Shown one piece after another: positions 46,940 through 57,303 of a stretch of DNA of 64,000 bases. Position numbers and translations under genes: made by a program. Location: positions 310,001 through 374,000 of the forward strand of contig JAFEVB010000008.1 of the NCBI GenBank assembly GCA_032629725.1, in the 5' to 3' direction. The stretch's first letter is position 1, and the number at the start of each line of letters is the position of its first letter. This stretch comes from Gremmenia infestans (taxonomy: Eukaryota; Ascomycota; Leotiomycetes; Helotiales; Hamatocanthoscyphaceae). Under the pieces are notes generated by a model, which worked only from the letters and a program-made list of their open reading frames with translations, did not search any database and was not told the DNA's origin.

Positions 46940-47374
46940 CAAGACCACGATTCTCCGTAAATCGTAAGCAGAGTAGGTAAATACACGAACGGGAACAGGA
47001 AAATATGGAATGTCCGTCGTGTCGTGGACATTGTTGTCTTTTGAGAGACATAGGACCGGAGTAGGATATTACGAAACCCCGTTTTCCCGTCCCACCACGT
47101 GTCTGGACTTAGCCCCACACCCGAATTCCTTAAAATCCACCACCAGTGCTGAAAGTTGTCTGAAGGTCTACGCACATACTGAATTAAGAATAATCCTTGG
47201 AGTAGATGGTTGATTTCAAGGCTTTCCATCTATGTATTTCATAGTCATAAAAGATGTTGACTAACGTCGTGCGCTTAAAGGTAGCCCCTTGCGAATGGTT
47301 CACATTTTGGTCTGCGAACACTCTGAGGTGTGAGTTCCTTTATATAATTTGGATTGCTCCTGAATCCACCGAAG
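46940..47374. other. Intergenic region upstream of the zinc-cluster gene
   Basis: These 435 bp lie between the start of the zinc-cluster gene and the 3' end of the HeLo-like gene, both on the minus strand. It should hold the promoter of the former. Short frames on both strands show no domain. Confidence 0.5.
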
Positions 47375-49189
47375 TCACACATTTGCTGCGGCCCTCTCGA
47401 GAACGTCAACAACCTGAGTTCGAAATGCTTGTTGGAGCTTCAAATCCTCTTTAGTGTCATCTACGACTCCAAAGTCACCACTCAGACATTTCAACACAAC
47501 CTGTTTATATCTCTCTCCCATTCTTGCTCCCAATCTTCGCATTGTCTGCTTTTGGAGTTGCGCCTGGATCACGTAGGGGTCTCGTGCGTGCTTGAACTGA
47601 TTCTTCTCCAAGGTGATCGCTGCTTCCCAGAGCCCGATTTCTAGTAAGACTACACCAAGTGCGTAAATATCATGTATCTTGTTGAACATCATACCAGGCT
47701 GGCCTTGACGGACTGGATGGCGGTAGATGTCCCGGGAAAGGCAAACATCCGTGACCCCTAGAGAGAAGTCTGCTTCTGGGCGACTGTATTCGAACCCAAG
47801 GACCCAGGGCTGTGAGTAATCAATACTCGAGGACGAGACTTTCTTGCAATCTTTATCCTTCTCTGGTGGGAAGAACAGAATATTTTCACTACGAAAACTT
47901 TCATGCACCTGGTCTTGTAAGCTAGATGTTTTGCTCTTCAAGTCTTTATACACATACCCATTTTACCATTTGTAGCTGTGCGATGCATCTTGCAAGACCG
48001 AATGCTAATTGGAACTTATCCCCAAGTTCTGGTTTATCCGTACCATCAAGCAATCGGCGCAAGCTCACAGGCTCTGTGGTAAAATTGGTAGGAATCTCAA
48101 ATGCAAATGCAATGCGCCGTGCGGCTGGAACATATTTCCAGCCGACACATCTAGGAATACAGAACACCCGTTCTTTAGGATGTTTGAGCAACTTTGCCAG
48201 GCCATCTACTCGATCCCTAGTTCGTAAGTCTATCTCCGTAGAGGAACCATGTCGATGCTCATCGTAAGACTGGTTCTCCTGGAGATATCTCATGCCATTC
48301 AGCTGGATTAAACCAAAATGTTCTTCCACCGGTTTTGAGGCATTTATCGCACAATCCATTCTCGCTCGGCCAACTCCACTGTGCCACCAATTGCTTGAGC
48401 ATCACCCGCAGCAATTTGGAGAGTGGCGTCCACGTTGAAACCTAAGTCAATAGAATACTGGTCATTCTTTAGCCGCTCAAGATGCTGGACGTCTAGTCCT
48501 ATAGACGTTGCTAAACTCCACAGCTTTATATTCTCGTGGATCCGACTGTTCAAATCTGTGAAGTTGCTGAGCACCTCTTCGGTTCTTTTCTTGTCACGCA
48601 AGGACCATCTTAGAACCAGCATGGATGACTTGGGAAACGTCTTGAGCAAATTAAGAGTACTAGAGCTCTTCTGGGCCGTGGACATATCGGATATCGAACT
48701 CTGAAGGGATGGGCTCCTAACGCTCGTCCCACTTGTGCCATATCGCCTGTACAGGAGTTCATACCCCTCATGCAGAATGCTCACCAAGCGACCCAAGAAG
48801 ATCTTGATCTGGTCTTGGACATCTTCGTCGAATTACTCGAAGAGCGCTCTACCGCCGTATATTGGGGAGCTTTCGAAAAGTAAATGTCTTAGCTGCCGCG
48901 AGCGATTGTTCTCATCCTTGAGCTTGTCGTAAAGGGCATCTGTATCCTAAGCAAAGCAAAGCGTAAATTAGTAAACATTATGCGTAGGTAGCTGGGCTCC
49001 GAGATATCGGATGGGAACAAACAGTGCCAGCTTTTGTGAGACATGGAGAGACATTGAGGGTCGAGGAAAGCGGCTCACATCATCAAACGTCTTTGCATCC
49101 GCGATAAGCTGGCAAGTTCGTTCGCCCAGCTTCAAGAGCTGATCAAATATCGAGATAGTTAATCCTGCGATAGATAGTGGATCGAGCAT
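47375..49189 (-). pseudogene. HeLo-like domain plus pseudokinase protein gene, with nonsense change and probable frameshift
   Basis: Exons: 49189-49079, 48946-47958 and 47908-47375, with GT-AG introns of 132 and 49 bp in phase. The N-terminus MLDPLSIAGLTISIFDQLL and a helical region through about residue 220 (WSLRDKKRTEEVL, NSRIHENIKLW) match the HeLo/HET-S-like domain of fungal cell-death proteins. The C-terminal half is kinase-like but lacks catalytic residues: HESFRSENILF replaces the HRDxKxxN loop and GFEYSRPEAD the DFG. A TAA at 48833-48835 sits where the family has Gln (CAA-to-TAA, a CpA change). Near 48344-48352 the frame breaks; a 50-bp intron with a weak GTGCGA donor (48352-48303) would also join the frames. 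It is divergent to the kinase-SH3-ankyrin gene. Confidence 0.75.
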
Positions 49190-49495
49190 CTTTCCGTTCC
49201 GCAAGAGAACGCTCTGCCTCTGCCTTCCAAACCAAGAAAGTCGCTCTGCAGACAGGCTGTCAAGATAGCGACTACGGCGCGAACTTCTCTAGGGTTACAA
49301 AGACCGCCACTGAAATCAGGTGCAGTGCCGCCGCGGACCCCAATGTGCGGCTGAGGTTGTCCAGACTCCAGAGTGGCCACCACAAGCCTAGCGTCTCCAT
49401 GGCGAGAAAGTGCAAAGAGGCAAGCAGCCTCGATTCTCGAGATGGCTTGCTCATGGTATTTGTGTTTTTGTTGATGTGTGCACCGACATCGAGAC
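49190..49495. promoter_or_regulatory. Shared 306-bp divergent promoter of the HeLo-like and kinase-SH3-ankyrin genes
   Basis: The two start codons point away from each other across 306 bp. Overlapping open frames here (49,177-49,509 plus; 49,159-49,497 and 49,272-49,655 minus) have no domain and run through the exon starts, so I treat them as chance. Such a short common gap suggests co-expression. Confidence 0.45.
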
Positions 49496-52400
49496 ATGGC
49501 GTCCCTTGAGGGTGTTTCTCTTGAGGTAGATACCTACATTTCTTTTCAGCGCTACTCCGTAGATCAAAGGCCAAGGCAAGGTCCCGGCCCGCAGCGGTCC
49601 AGCCCGAACCCACCCCCTCTCCCAACGCGTACTGTACGGTAATTGTACTGTACATTATGGTAGCTAACTACATTTCTCTGCTAAGTTCACTGCTGGGTTC
49701 ACTGCTGGAGATCGAACCCTCCTCTCCAGCGTAGGAGGCTTCTCGCAACCAAATAAACGGCAGATCAGATCTCTACAGGAACTTTTAGGAACTATCCGAC
49801 CTCTGGGTCTCGAGTTCGTCCAGGGGCATACCCTCCAAGAGCTAAAATGGCTGGGCGAGGGAGTGTCCTACAAGGTCTTCAAATGCTTCCAGAGGTCGAC
49901 CGGTAAGGTTGTTGCTGTAAAGCAGATTAAACTGCCGTCAGCCTCAAGCCAAGAAGCCTTTGACAGGCAGGTTGCGTGTGTCTTGCGTGATATCGAGGTA
50001 CCGGTCTTGCTTAATCATGTGGCTTCAAAGTTATGCTAATTCTCTGGCTCCAGGTAATGTCTCATAGCCCTTTGGCTGGGCATGAGAATGTGTTGAATAT
50101 TCTTGGCTATGGTTGGAACTTCCGAGGAAGCGGGTCCATCCCTTTCCTGGTCACTGAGTATGCATCAAGTGGTACCCTACGGGACTATTTACGGCGCTAT
50201 AATCTACCCTCCAGGGATAGACTCTTGATGTGTGTCAACGTTGCTCGGGGGCTTCATGAACTCCATCTTTGTGGCATGGCCCATGGTGACTTGAAGCTCG
50301 ATAATGTTCTCGTGACACCTCATACAAGTGCCCAATCGGGACCTCAAGGCTTGTCACAGTCTGTGGTTGCTAAGATTTCCGATTTTGGACATTCCCTGTT
50401 GCTTTACGAGGATGATGATGCAAAGGATGATCAAAAGTATGGGGGTACTTTAGCATACAATGCCCCTGAAATAGCGAGGAACTATGGTCTTCAATGCGAG
50501 ACTTTGAATTTTCGAAAATGTGATGTATGGTCACTGGGCCTGTTATGCTGGGAAGCATTAGATCATGGCTCTCCATACTACAAAAGCTCTCGGATTCAGG
50601 ATCTCATAGCATTTACAAAGACGGACTCCAGATCCACCTCGGACCATTCTGCTAGTGCTAGCAAAGGATCCACATCTACCAGCAAAGGTACATTATCTAC
50701 CACTGAAAGTATTTTGGGGAGCCTATCCACACTTTCCAGCCGGTTACAAGAAGTCGCAACCGAGTTCTTGGACTCCGAAACTGTCGGAGATCTTTACAGT
50801 TTCGAAAAAGGGAAGCTTCGAGACCTATTCCAGGCAACGTTAGACGTGGACCCGGACAAGAGAGTGGCTGATATTCCTATGCTACCCCTACTTCTCAAGA
50901 ACAAGTATGTATTGGCACGACCCTATCTCATGTCTCGAAATGCTAATGACTCAACTTTTAGGTCTGGCACAGAGAGATCAAGGCTTGGTCAGTCTTTAGG
51001 GAAGTCAGCTGAATGGTCGTTTGAGGTGAATCGCTCTCGCTCGTGGAACACTTCTACGAATCTTGGCTAATGAAGCTAGGTGTTCCGACCTGCTCAAGTT
51101 GCTCAAATCCCCCATGTCGTGAAGGAGCAAATCTTGAACGATTGTCAGAGGCTAGGATCAGAGGCTGGGAGATCCATTGCTTCAGGTAGGTTGTGGAACA
51201 ATTATGGTTATATCGCGGTCGTGGTACATTTACACAGCCATGCTAACTTTATCATAGCTCAAGCTGCATTTCACGTGTCCCTTGCATATCTTCTAGGATT
51301 CGGTACAAATATTGACACTGATCAAGCCTTGGAATGGGCGACGAAAAGTAGTTATAAAGTTTCCCCCAATGCTGGAACCTTGCGCCAGCTTATCACAGAG
51401 ACATATATCAATGACTGTACATCTAGTCCCCTCGAAAGCCATCAGCGATACACAATGATTACTCGTGATGCTTTCCGCAGACTTGACATTGATTATTTGG
51501 ATGCCATACCGTCTACAACGACGCTCACATACGACGAGTTAAAACAAATAGCAGAAGATCATACGCGCCAAAACATTGAGAATTATATCCAAACACCGTT
51601 CTATCTTGCTCATTACGCCGTCCGTCATGGGCTTACCAAATCTTTGTCAGAGGAAGACGCCATAAACATTCAGTCCAACTCCACTGGGGAGACAGCACTG
51701 GCTCTTGCTTGCAAGCTAGGCGATATTTGTGCCGTTCACGATCTCATTAACGTTGGGGCAGATCGATTCATTTCTTGTTACGATGGAGCTTTTCCAATAC
51801 ATTTTCTTTGCATGTTCCCACCGGAATTCATGAAACTAGCTGCTTTCTTACTTCTACGAGAGCATGTTGATGCCCCAATCATGTCGTCAATTGTTGAAGA
51901 ACCCATGCCGATTACTAAGTTCGCAATGGTCAAATATGAGTCTCATCCAAGAAACGAGAATGAGTTCGGTTTGGTGGTGGATGAAGTAATAATTGTAGAC
52001 ACAGCTGTCGACGAAGAGTGGTGGAAAGGCACCAACTCAAAGGGCGAGACTGGTATTTTCCCTCGAATGTTCGTTGAGATGGTCGGCGGGGACGAACCAG
52101 AAGCTGCAACCGTCCCAGGCCATCCTAGTCAAACAGATAACGAAACCAGCGAGGTCAGTTCTAGCTTTTTCACCCCTTGGACGTATTACCATGCTCACTT
52201 CCACTAACTAGTCGAAGGATTACGTACCGCAAACTCCAGAGGCCATCACCAGTGGTAGCATAACCTCTGCATCTCGAACACCACCGACCAAAGAAGAGAC
52301 TGTCGGAACCCCTACAGCTTCTACCTTTCCAACGTTTGAGGATCAAACAGAAGCGGATGAATGGTTTATTCGATCAAAAGGCTCCACGGGAGGAGAATCT

Positions 52401-55206
52401 GTTGATAGCGTTGCCAATAACCCCCGATACCTTGATCGCCAATTGCCCCTTCAACTCATTGGTACTCCACTAGCTTATGCAGTCGCCATTGCTTCTCAGG
52501 ACGCGGTGGAGATGCTACTACACCTCGGAGCTAATCCGATTAATGGTCCTCGGAATGAACTTCGAAATAGCAATCCTATCCACTTAGCCTCTAGTTTGCA
52601 CCTTTTCAATATTTTGGACCTTCTCTTAGTCGAGGCAAAGGCTCGTATAACTACGGACAAGTCGTTTGAAAATAGGTACCAGCGTGATATCAGCAACGAT
52701 ATAGATGCGTGTCTGACATCAGCTTGGCGTCCTCTGGCTGAAACTTTCACGTTAGAACGAACGTTCATTCATGGTCGCCACATGCAGAGCGCAATTACTG
52801 GAACCATTACCTTACTTCGAGGGCAACTGGGCCACTCAAGGCCCATACTTACAACGAAGGCACTAATCACATCATCGATGGAGATGGGCGATATTTCCAT
52901 TGCCTCGGCAGGACTACCTCTCCCTGAACGATGTGAAGATGGAACCATGGAGTCTCGAATGTCTATTGGGAACAGAAACCTTCTGATGCTCATGTGCACG
53001 AGGGCGGCATGCTCAGGATGTTTTTTTACGCCCAAGTGTTATGAATTGTTAGAATTTTCTCTTTCCTGTGGCTCCCATCTGGATTGCGATCTTAGGTTTT
53101 CTGGCAAGAGCAGCAAAGAGCAATCAACATAGCAATCGAGTTCCATCGAGCGGAAATCCTGGACTGGTTTATTCAGAAAGGTGGGTCTCTTAACATGAAA
53201 GATAGCACGGGACTCTATCCACTGCATCATTGATTCGCAGCGGCTTTTCCGGAACCTATCCTATCAAGAAGCTTTTGGAAGCCGGTGCAAACCCCAATGC
53301 TCAGGTATGGTTGGATGCGGAAACGGGCGATACGGCGTTGCAACTTGCGATCAAGAGCAATAAGCCGAAAGAAGTCTCGCTCTTGCTTCAGGGAGGTGCT
53401 GACCCAACGTTATTGTGTGACGGCGGAGACCAGCTCTTAACCCCAGCTCTTCACTGTGCAGTACGGACAGGCAATCTTGAAATTGTCACCTTACTCTTGA
53501 AAGGGGCATCCGAAGAGGCAATGTCCTCAGCAAACGAGTCTGGTAATGCCTCACAAATGGTCGGACTTTTGTCACAAAAAGATGGAGCTGGCAACACTCC
53601 TCTACTTGTTGCATCTCTCACAGGAAACGTTTTGATTGTTAACTTCCTCCTCGACGTCGGCGCGGACTTATCTGCGGTTAACTACAGTGGCTTTGATTGC
53701 ATGCACATCGCAGCAAGCCAGAGAAATGATACGCTTCTTACTATCTTCGCCGAGAAAATGGATGTCAACTCGAAGATTGTAGAAAGCGGGTCTACAGCGC
53801 TTCACATAGTTTCATCTGCCTAGAGAGAGGTACCGGACGCAGCAAGCCAGTGCTGTTCTGTACTTATCAAAGCAGGTGCAGATCCGGCAATCGAGGATAG
53901 AGTAGGTGGTACCTCTCTGTACAATATTTGCTCCCTTTTTTCAGGTAGCGACGATGAGCGACATCATCAAATACGGCGTTCTTTGCTTGATATGATGGTT
54001 GAAAGAGGTATAAGCCTAGATATTCAATCGAATAGACGGCAAACATGCATCATCCACGAAGCTATCAGCAGTAACGATGTAGTATTCGTTCAAGACCTTT
54101 TGGAACTTGGAGCATCCATGGATATCTTGGATAAGAATGGATGGACACCACTAAAACGATGTGCTAGTATACATGGTCATGACAGCAGCTTCATAAAGCC
54201 CACAACGATGCTGGCAAATACATGCAAGATTGCCGACATGCTGATTGATAAAGGTGCAGACATATATGCAGTGGACGGGCACGGAAACAATCTCTTGTTG
54301 ACCGCTGTTCTCTCGGGAAGTGCACCCGTGGTCCATTTACTTCTGGAGCATTTCGAACGAGGGATCAAACGATCTAAACCCAGACCTGGAAATGTCCTCA
54401 AACCAGCCGTGGAGACCCCTCCAGCATCTATTTCTTCTGTACCCTCGACCAAGGCCAGCAAGCGTGAGTCATTCTCCGGAAGATTCAAACAAATCATCAA
54501 GAAGGGAGCATTCCCAACACCAATATCTGAAGAATCGCGACTCAAAGGCAAAGAGATGACAGAAGACAGGCTCCAAAACATAGGCATTACAGACCGAGAA
54601 ATCATACTTGGAGCATGGAAAACCGCAGTCTTGAGCGCCCGGTGGGATTGCGTGAGTGCATTCATCGACCGTAATATTCACGGCGACACCGACCCTCTGA
54701 AATTCCCTGTTGGCCTCGGACTTCTCAAATACGCTTTTGAAGCAGAAGTTGGTTCTGTGTTGAAGAATTTTATGGGGTGCCATCAGCACATGGTACGCGA
54801 CACCTTGGTCCGAACCCACGAGCCCGATCCAATACTGTCTGACACTTGGACTCGAGTAACCAAAGGGACTGAAAAGCAACGAGGAAAATACATTGGTAAA
54901 AACACATTGAGACGCGCTACACAGCTCATCGAAGTGCGAGGCTTCACCCCACTGCTGGATCTTCCCTCGCTCATCGAGAAAAATTTCATCGAAGGAGGGT
55001 TCGAAACACCCGACGAATCTCTTAAAGAAGCATACATTACAGAAGCAGATACTAAAGCAGAACCTCCAGTAAATGCACTTTTCGACGAAGAAGAGGACGG
55101 CGAGACTCCCCTAGTGGATATTGATGAAGAAATACAGCTGCAACTCAACAGTCTGTTTTGTTCTATGCGACGCAAACTTGGGATTATCAATGCTGGTGAT
55201 GTCTGA
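49496..55206 (+). pseudogene. Protein kinase-SH3-ankyrin repeat protein gene, with frameshifts and a nonsense change
   Basis: Proposed exons 49496-49633 (least sure), 49686-49997, 50054-50904, 50962-51025, 51080-51185, 51258-52153 and 52212-55206. A kinase domain that looks active (about residues 90-430) has GEGVSYKVFK, VAVKQIK, HGDLKLDNVLV, KISDFGHS and APE. A Sel1-like helical segment follows (QAAFHVSLAYLLGFGTN). Ankyrin-like repeats then begin and are interrupted by an SH3 domain (about 51,918-52,085: FAMVKYESHP, EEWWKGTN, GIFPRMFVEMV). Many ankyrin repeats follow (LLEAGANPNAQ, TALQLAIKSNKPKEVSLLL, FLLDVGADLS, DLLELGASMDILDKNGWTPL). The frame shifts at about 53,095-53,118 and again at about 53,230, and TAG at 53821-53823 replaces a Gln (CAG-to-TAG). 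No fitting introns bridge these. Confidence 0.75.
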
Positions 55207-55368
55207 ACGAGCTGCATATAAGTCCAAATGTCCGTTTAGGAGATAATGAGTCAATATTTCTAGGTATTATATTGTATTGTAACTCCTGATATCGTCTTTC
55301 ACCACTCAATCTCAATAACGCCTCATTGTCTCCACGCCTGACTCAAATAACCCACCGCACTTTCAACT
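55207..55368. other. Short intergenic gap
   Basis: The 3' flank of the ankyrin gene and of the convergent small ORF. Nothing else is seen. Confidence 0.4.
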
Positions 55369-55545
55369 TTACACCTCTCCTCCCCCGCCTGGGTATCCTG
55401 AACTCGGCGCCACGGCAGGAACCTCTGAAGTCTGCATTTGCGGCTGTCCAGGTGGCTGCGTCCGCACGGGACGCGCGCTTAGCTCCTCTGCCTTGGCAGC
55501 CTTCTCCTTCTTCGACTTGTTGGTGAAAAAGTATGTGATACACAT
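55369..55545 (-). CDS. Small protein with N-terminal MCITYFF, function unknown
   Basis: A 58-codon frame starts MCITYFFTNKSKKEKAAKAE and continues with a Pro/Gln-rich tail ending in PGGGGEV. It has a Cys at position 2 next to aromatic residues, then a basic cluster. That arrangement could allow lipid attachment and membrane contact, but this is inference. Longer frames overlap it on the same strand (55,343-55,744) and read less like protein. I favour the 58-residue frame because of its compact, non-random composition. No homologous family is recognised with certainty. Confidence 0.4.
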   Translation of the reverse strand: MCITYFFTNKSKKEKAAKAEELSARPVRTQPPGQPQMQTSEVPAVAPSSGYPGGGGEV

Positions 55546-56225
55546 CTTGTTGGTAAAATTTGTGCCGTGTGAGGAAAGTTGGTGTGTTGTTGGGAGCTCG
55601 AGAAGGTGTATGCGCAAGACTTGATAAATGAAGGTTGAATTTGGAATACGGCGCTGAATTCAAAGGCTTGAGGAGAAGACGCTGTGTATAGAGTGTGCGA
55701 GGAGGAGATGTTTTGGATATTGAAACATGGGATACCTTATACATATATACATAATCTATCTTACTGTCGCGCTGCTTTCCACTTTTAATGCATGCACACC
55801 AGCCTCAACTACTTTTAGCATACCGAAAAAGTAACTAGAGGCTGATAATCCAAACGAATTGCATACTAATGCCCCCAATAAGCATCACCCTATGTTAAAT
55901 AAGCCTTTCTGCGTCATGCTACTTGAAGTGGTGGGTTTGTCGAATGCGTACAGGTTACCAGATTAAGAAAGCAACGCGAAGCGTGTCCCTAATTTTAGAG
56001 GCTGCAGGCACGTGATGGTATATCACTGTCTTTTTGAAGAACTTGATTCGAAAATCTGCTTACTGTACCTAGTAGTGTATGAGCTTGTGAAGAGTCAGCA
56101 AAAGCCGCCAATTCCCAGATTGAGATTGAAGTAGATTGAAGTGTGGCTAGTGACAGATTCCTCATGCGTCCCATTATTCTCTCACATAATCTACAACGGT
56201 TCCTCTTCCAACTACCAACTACCAA
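55546..56225. other. Intergenic region
   Basis: This is 680 bp of non-coding sequence between the small ORF and the methyltransferase gene. A short minus-strand frame (55,995-56,225) lies next to the methyltransferase stop and shows no domain. Confidence 0.5.
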
Positions 56226-56963
56226 CTAACCTATCGGCTTGATAACCTTCATAAGAAAAAACACAGGACGATCTATAGCCTTCGCGCAGTCCGGGAATTC
56301 CTCGATTTGTTCAAGTGTCGGTCCCCATTCATCTATGGCAGAGAGAACGAAACCTGCTTGAAGGAAAATGGTAATGTGGGTAGCGATGGTTCGATGCTGT
56401 TTTATGACTCCTTCGGCCATCCAATTCGTAATTCTAGGTCCTTCAGACAGATATCTATCTAAAGGCCATACGTGTCTGCCCTCAGCATCCAGTATCCAGT
56501 CTGGATTTCGAGGAGCTGTCCAAATGGGATGTTCGGCTGAGAAGACGAATGTCCCGCCCGGAGTGAGACATTGGTAGACTTGGGCTACCAGCTCGGGAAG
56601 ATTCTTCAAGTAGTGAAGCGCCAGTGAGCTGAAGGCGATATCAAAGCTCGAGGCCGGTAGTTTGACTTTGTCCAAGTCGGCTTGTAGATATGTGATGGCA
56701 AGATCTTCAGGAAACTCTTTAGCTTTCGAGAGCATGTTCTGGGACAGGTCGATACCGTGAGCCGCTTGAGCACCGTTTTCTCGAGCCCATCGACATGTCC
56801 AGCCAAATCCACAGCCCAGATCGAGGAATTTCGATCCGTGGAGGTCTGGTATCATGGCTCGCAGATTTGGCCATTCTGGCGCAGCGTCGAGACCTTGAAT
56901 TTGGCGTGGGACTTTTATATACTCCTCGAAGAAAGCAGGATCATCGTAGATATTTTGAGCCAT
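56226..56963 (-). CDS. Class I SAM-dependent methyltransferase (UbiE/Methyltransf_11-like)
   Basis: A single exon of 245 codons. Motif I is FLDLGCGFGWT (about residues 45-55). The acidic motif II is GIDLSQNML, followed by ADLDKVKLPASSFDIAFSSL and HYLKNLPELVAQVYQCLTPG, the motif IV and post-motif region. The pattern is that of SAM-binding Rossmann enzymes acting on small molecules, and the length equals the family norm. The substrate is unknown. It is divergent to threonine synthase with a 340-bp gap; no link between the two can be inferred. Confidence 0.9.
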   Translation of the reverse strand: MAQNIYDDPAFFEEYIKVPRQIQGLDAAPEWPNLRAMIPDLHGSKFLDLGCGFGWTCRWARENGAQAAHGIDLSQNMLSKAKEFPEDLAITYLQADLDKVKLPASSFDIAFSSLALHYLKNLPELVAQVYQCLTPGGTFVFSAEHPIWTAPRNPDWILDAEGRHVWPLDRYLSEGPRITNWMAEGVIKQHRTIATHITIFLQAGFVLSAIDEWGPTLEQIEEFPDCAKAIDRPVFFLMKVIKPIG

Positions 56964-57303
56964 GGTACTGTACTGCCTTCAAAACGCCAGGAGGGCTACG
57001 TCGAGGTATTCTGTCTGGTCAAATAATTTTTCGCAGCCACAAATTCATCATTGGTGATGACTCGGTACGAGAGACTTTGAATCTGTGCATTATTGTCGAC
57101 AGTGGGATGTATTTTATTTTAGTATCGAAGTGATTCCCATTGGATCACTAAAAGTCTGTGACTGGAGCTTGGCGGGGTGGGCGTTTTGGTCTCGTCCCGA
57201 AGTCGGGCAAAAGTTCCAGGCTTCTTGAGTCACCTTCGCATTTGAATTTACGGCGTTTCTCCACACAATTGAACAAATCATCAAGTCTGAATAGCCTCAT
57301 ATT

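Noticed and set aside
49159..49655. Overlapping frames on both strands in the divergent gap (110-127 codons)
   Set aside because: No domain, mutually overlapping, and they run through the first exons of both flanking genes.
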